A stretch of 5,791 nucleotides of DNA from JBBSEZ01 sp038239195 (lineage in GTDB: Bacteria > Planctomycetota > Planctomycetia > Gemmatales > Gemmataceae), in NCBI GenBank assembly GCA_038239195.1, contig JBBSEZ010000552.1, positions 1-5,791 of the forward strand. The letters run 5' to 3'. The first letter of the stretch is position 1. Every line of letters begins with the position of its first letter. The notes beneath the pieces are model-generated. The model was not told the DNA's origin and did not search any database. It was given only the letters and a program-made list of their open reading frames with translations. Below are positions 5,444 through 5,791 of the stretch, in pieces. The translations under genes were made by a program, and so were the position numbers.

Positions 5444-5791
5444 ATGGACCGTTTCCTCGTGGACACGACGCGCCGCAACGAGATGGTGGACGTCACCGAG
5501 CAGGTGCGGGAGTCCTTGGGCAAGGCCGGCATGCGCGACGGTCTGGGCGTGGTGTACTGCCCGCATACGACGGCGGCGCTCACCATCAACGAGAACTGCG
5601 ACCCCGACGTGGTCCACGACATGCTGCTCTGGCTGGAGCGCGCCGTGCCGCACGTGCAGCCCGGCTTCCGGCACGGCGAGGGCGACAGCGACGCGCACGT
5701 GAAGGCCAGCCTGATCGGCAGCAGCGCCACGATCTTCGTCGAGAACGGCGAGCTCGTCCTCGGGCGCTGGCAGGGGGTGTTCCTGTGCGAG
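5444..5791 (+). CDS. YjbQ/UPF0047 family protein (secondary thiamine-phosphate synthase type), C-terminus beyond the right edge
   Basis: 116 codons are visible of a family that is normally about 135-140 residues, so only the last ~20 are missing. The protein begins MDRFLVDTTRRNEMVDVTEQ. It has the hallmark CPHTTAALTINEN (39-51) followed by DPDV, then LLWLERAVPH (61-70), HGEGDSDAHVKASLIGSS (77-94) and LVLGRWQGVFLCE (104-116), where family members continue with FDGPR. These His, Asn, Glu and Asp positions cluster into the presumed active site of the YjbQ fold. Family members are annotated as secondary thiamine-phosphate synthase because overexpression can replace ThiE weakly; the physiological substrate is not settled. 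AGAGGGG (5431-5437) provides a ribosome site, with GAGG eight nt from the ATG. It is divergent from the LolA-fold gene, and no thiamine genes are visible beside it. Confidence 0.93.
   Translation, partial: MDRFLVDTTRRNEMVDVTEQVRESLGKAGMRDGLGVVYCPHTTAALTINENCDPDVVHDMLLWLERAVPHVQPGFRHGEGDSDAHVKASLIGSSATIFVENGELVLGRWQGVFLCE

Noticed and set aside
4020..5702. A 560-codon rightward open frame opposite the three-gene cluster
   Set aside because: It is antisense to supported genes, overlaps the YjbQ-family gene in another frame, and shows no family-like motifs.

Overview
The window is GC-rich, gene-dense bacterial DNA. It carries six genes, two of them cut by the window edges, and two prominent inverted repeats. 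The best taxonomic clue is a leucine-rich-repeat protein with the N-terminal 'repeat-companion' domain TIGR02996 (DDDAPRLVLADWLEEHGD). That domain is expanded mainly in planctomycetes such as the Gemmata group. The small DUF6915-like protein, the LolA-fold protein and the RoxA-like cytochrome fit the same assignment. The assignment is inferred from protein content only; no rRNA or tRNA gene is present.

Layout. The N-terminal 260 codons of uvrA run leftward from 782 off the left edge. Their last visible codons pass through an in-frame palindromic repeat. A 124-bp divergent spacer (783-906) holds a good sigma70-type promoter for uvrA with an imperfect dyad over its -10. Rightward from 907 to 2766 is a diheme c-type cytochrome lipoprotein of the RoxA-like family. 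The 118-bp convergent spacer (2767-2884) carries a near-perfect nested inverted repeat with 27-bp arms. Leftward from 5261 to 2885 is a tight three-gene cluster, in transcription order: a secreted LolA-fold protein, a 115-residue DUF6915-like protein, and the TIGR02996/LRR protein, which is broken by a single-base frameshift near 3497-3500. A 182-bp divergent spacer (5262-5443) has a perfect TATAAT box reading rightward. The last gene, from 5444 off the right edge, belongs to the YjbQ/UPF0047 family.

Functional reading. The genes do not form one recognisable pathway: DNA repair (uvrA), a periplasm-facing haem protein, an accessory cluster typical of planctomycetes, and a conserved small enzyme. 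The three leftward genes have gaps of 36 and 20 bp and probably form one transcription unit, but I cannot assign them a common function. I see no CRISPR array, transposase, phage module or defence system. The points most worth a second look are the repeat inside the uvrA reading frame, the nested inverted repeat, and the frameshift within the LRR array. Very long antisense open frames here are a by-product of GC-rich codon use and are not annotated as genes.
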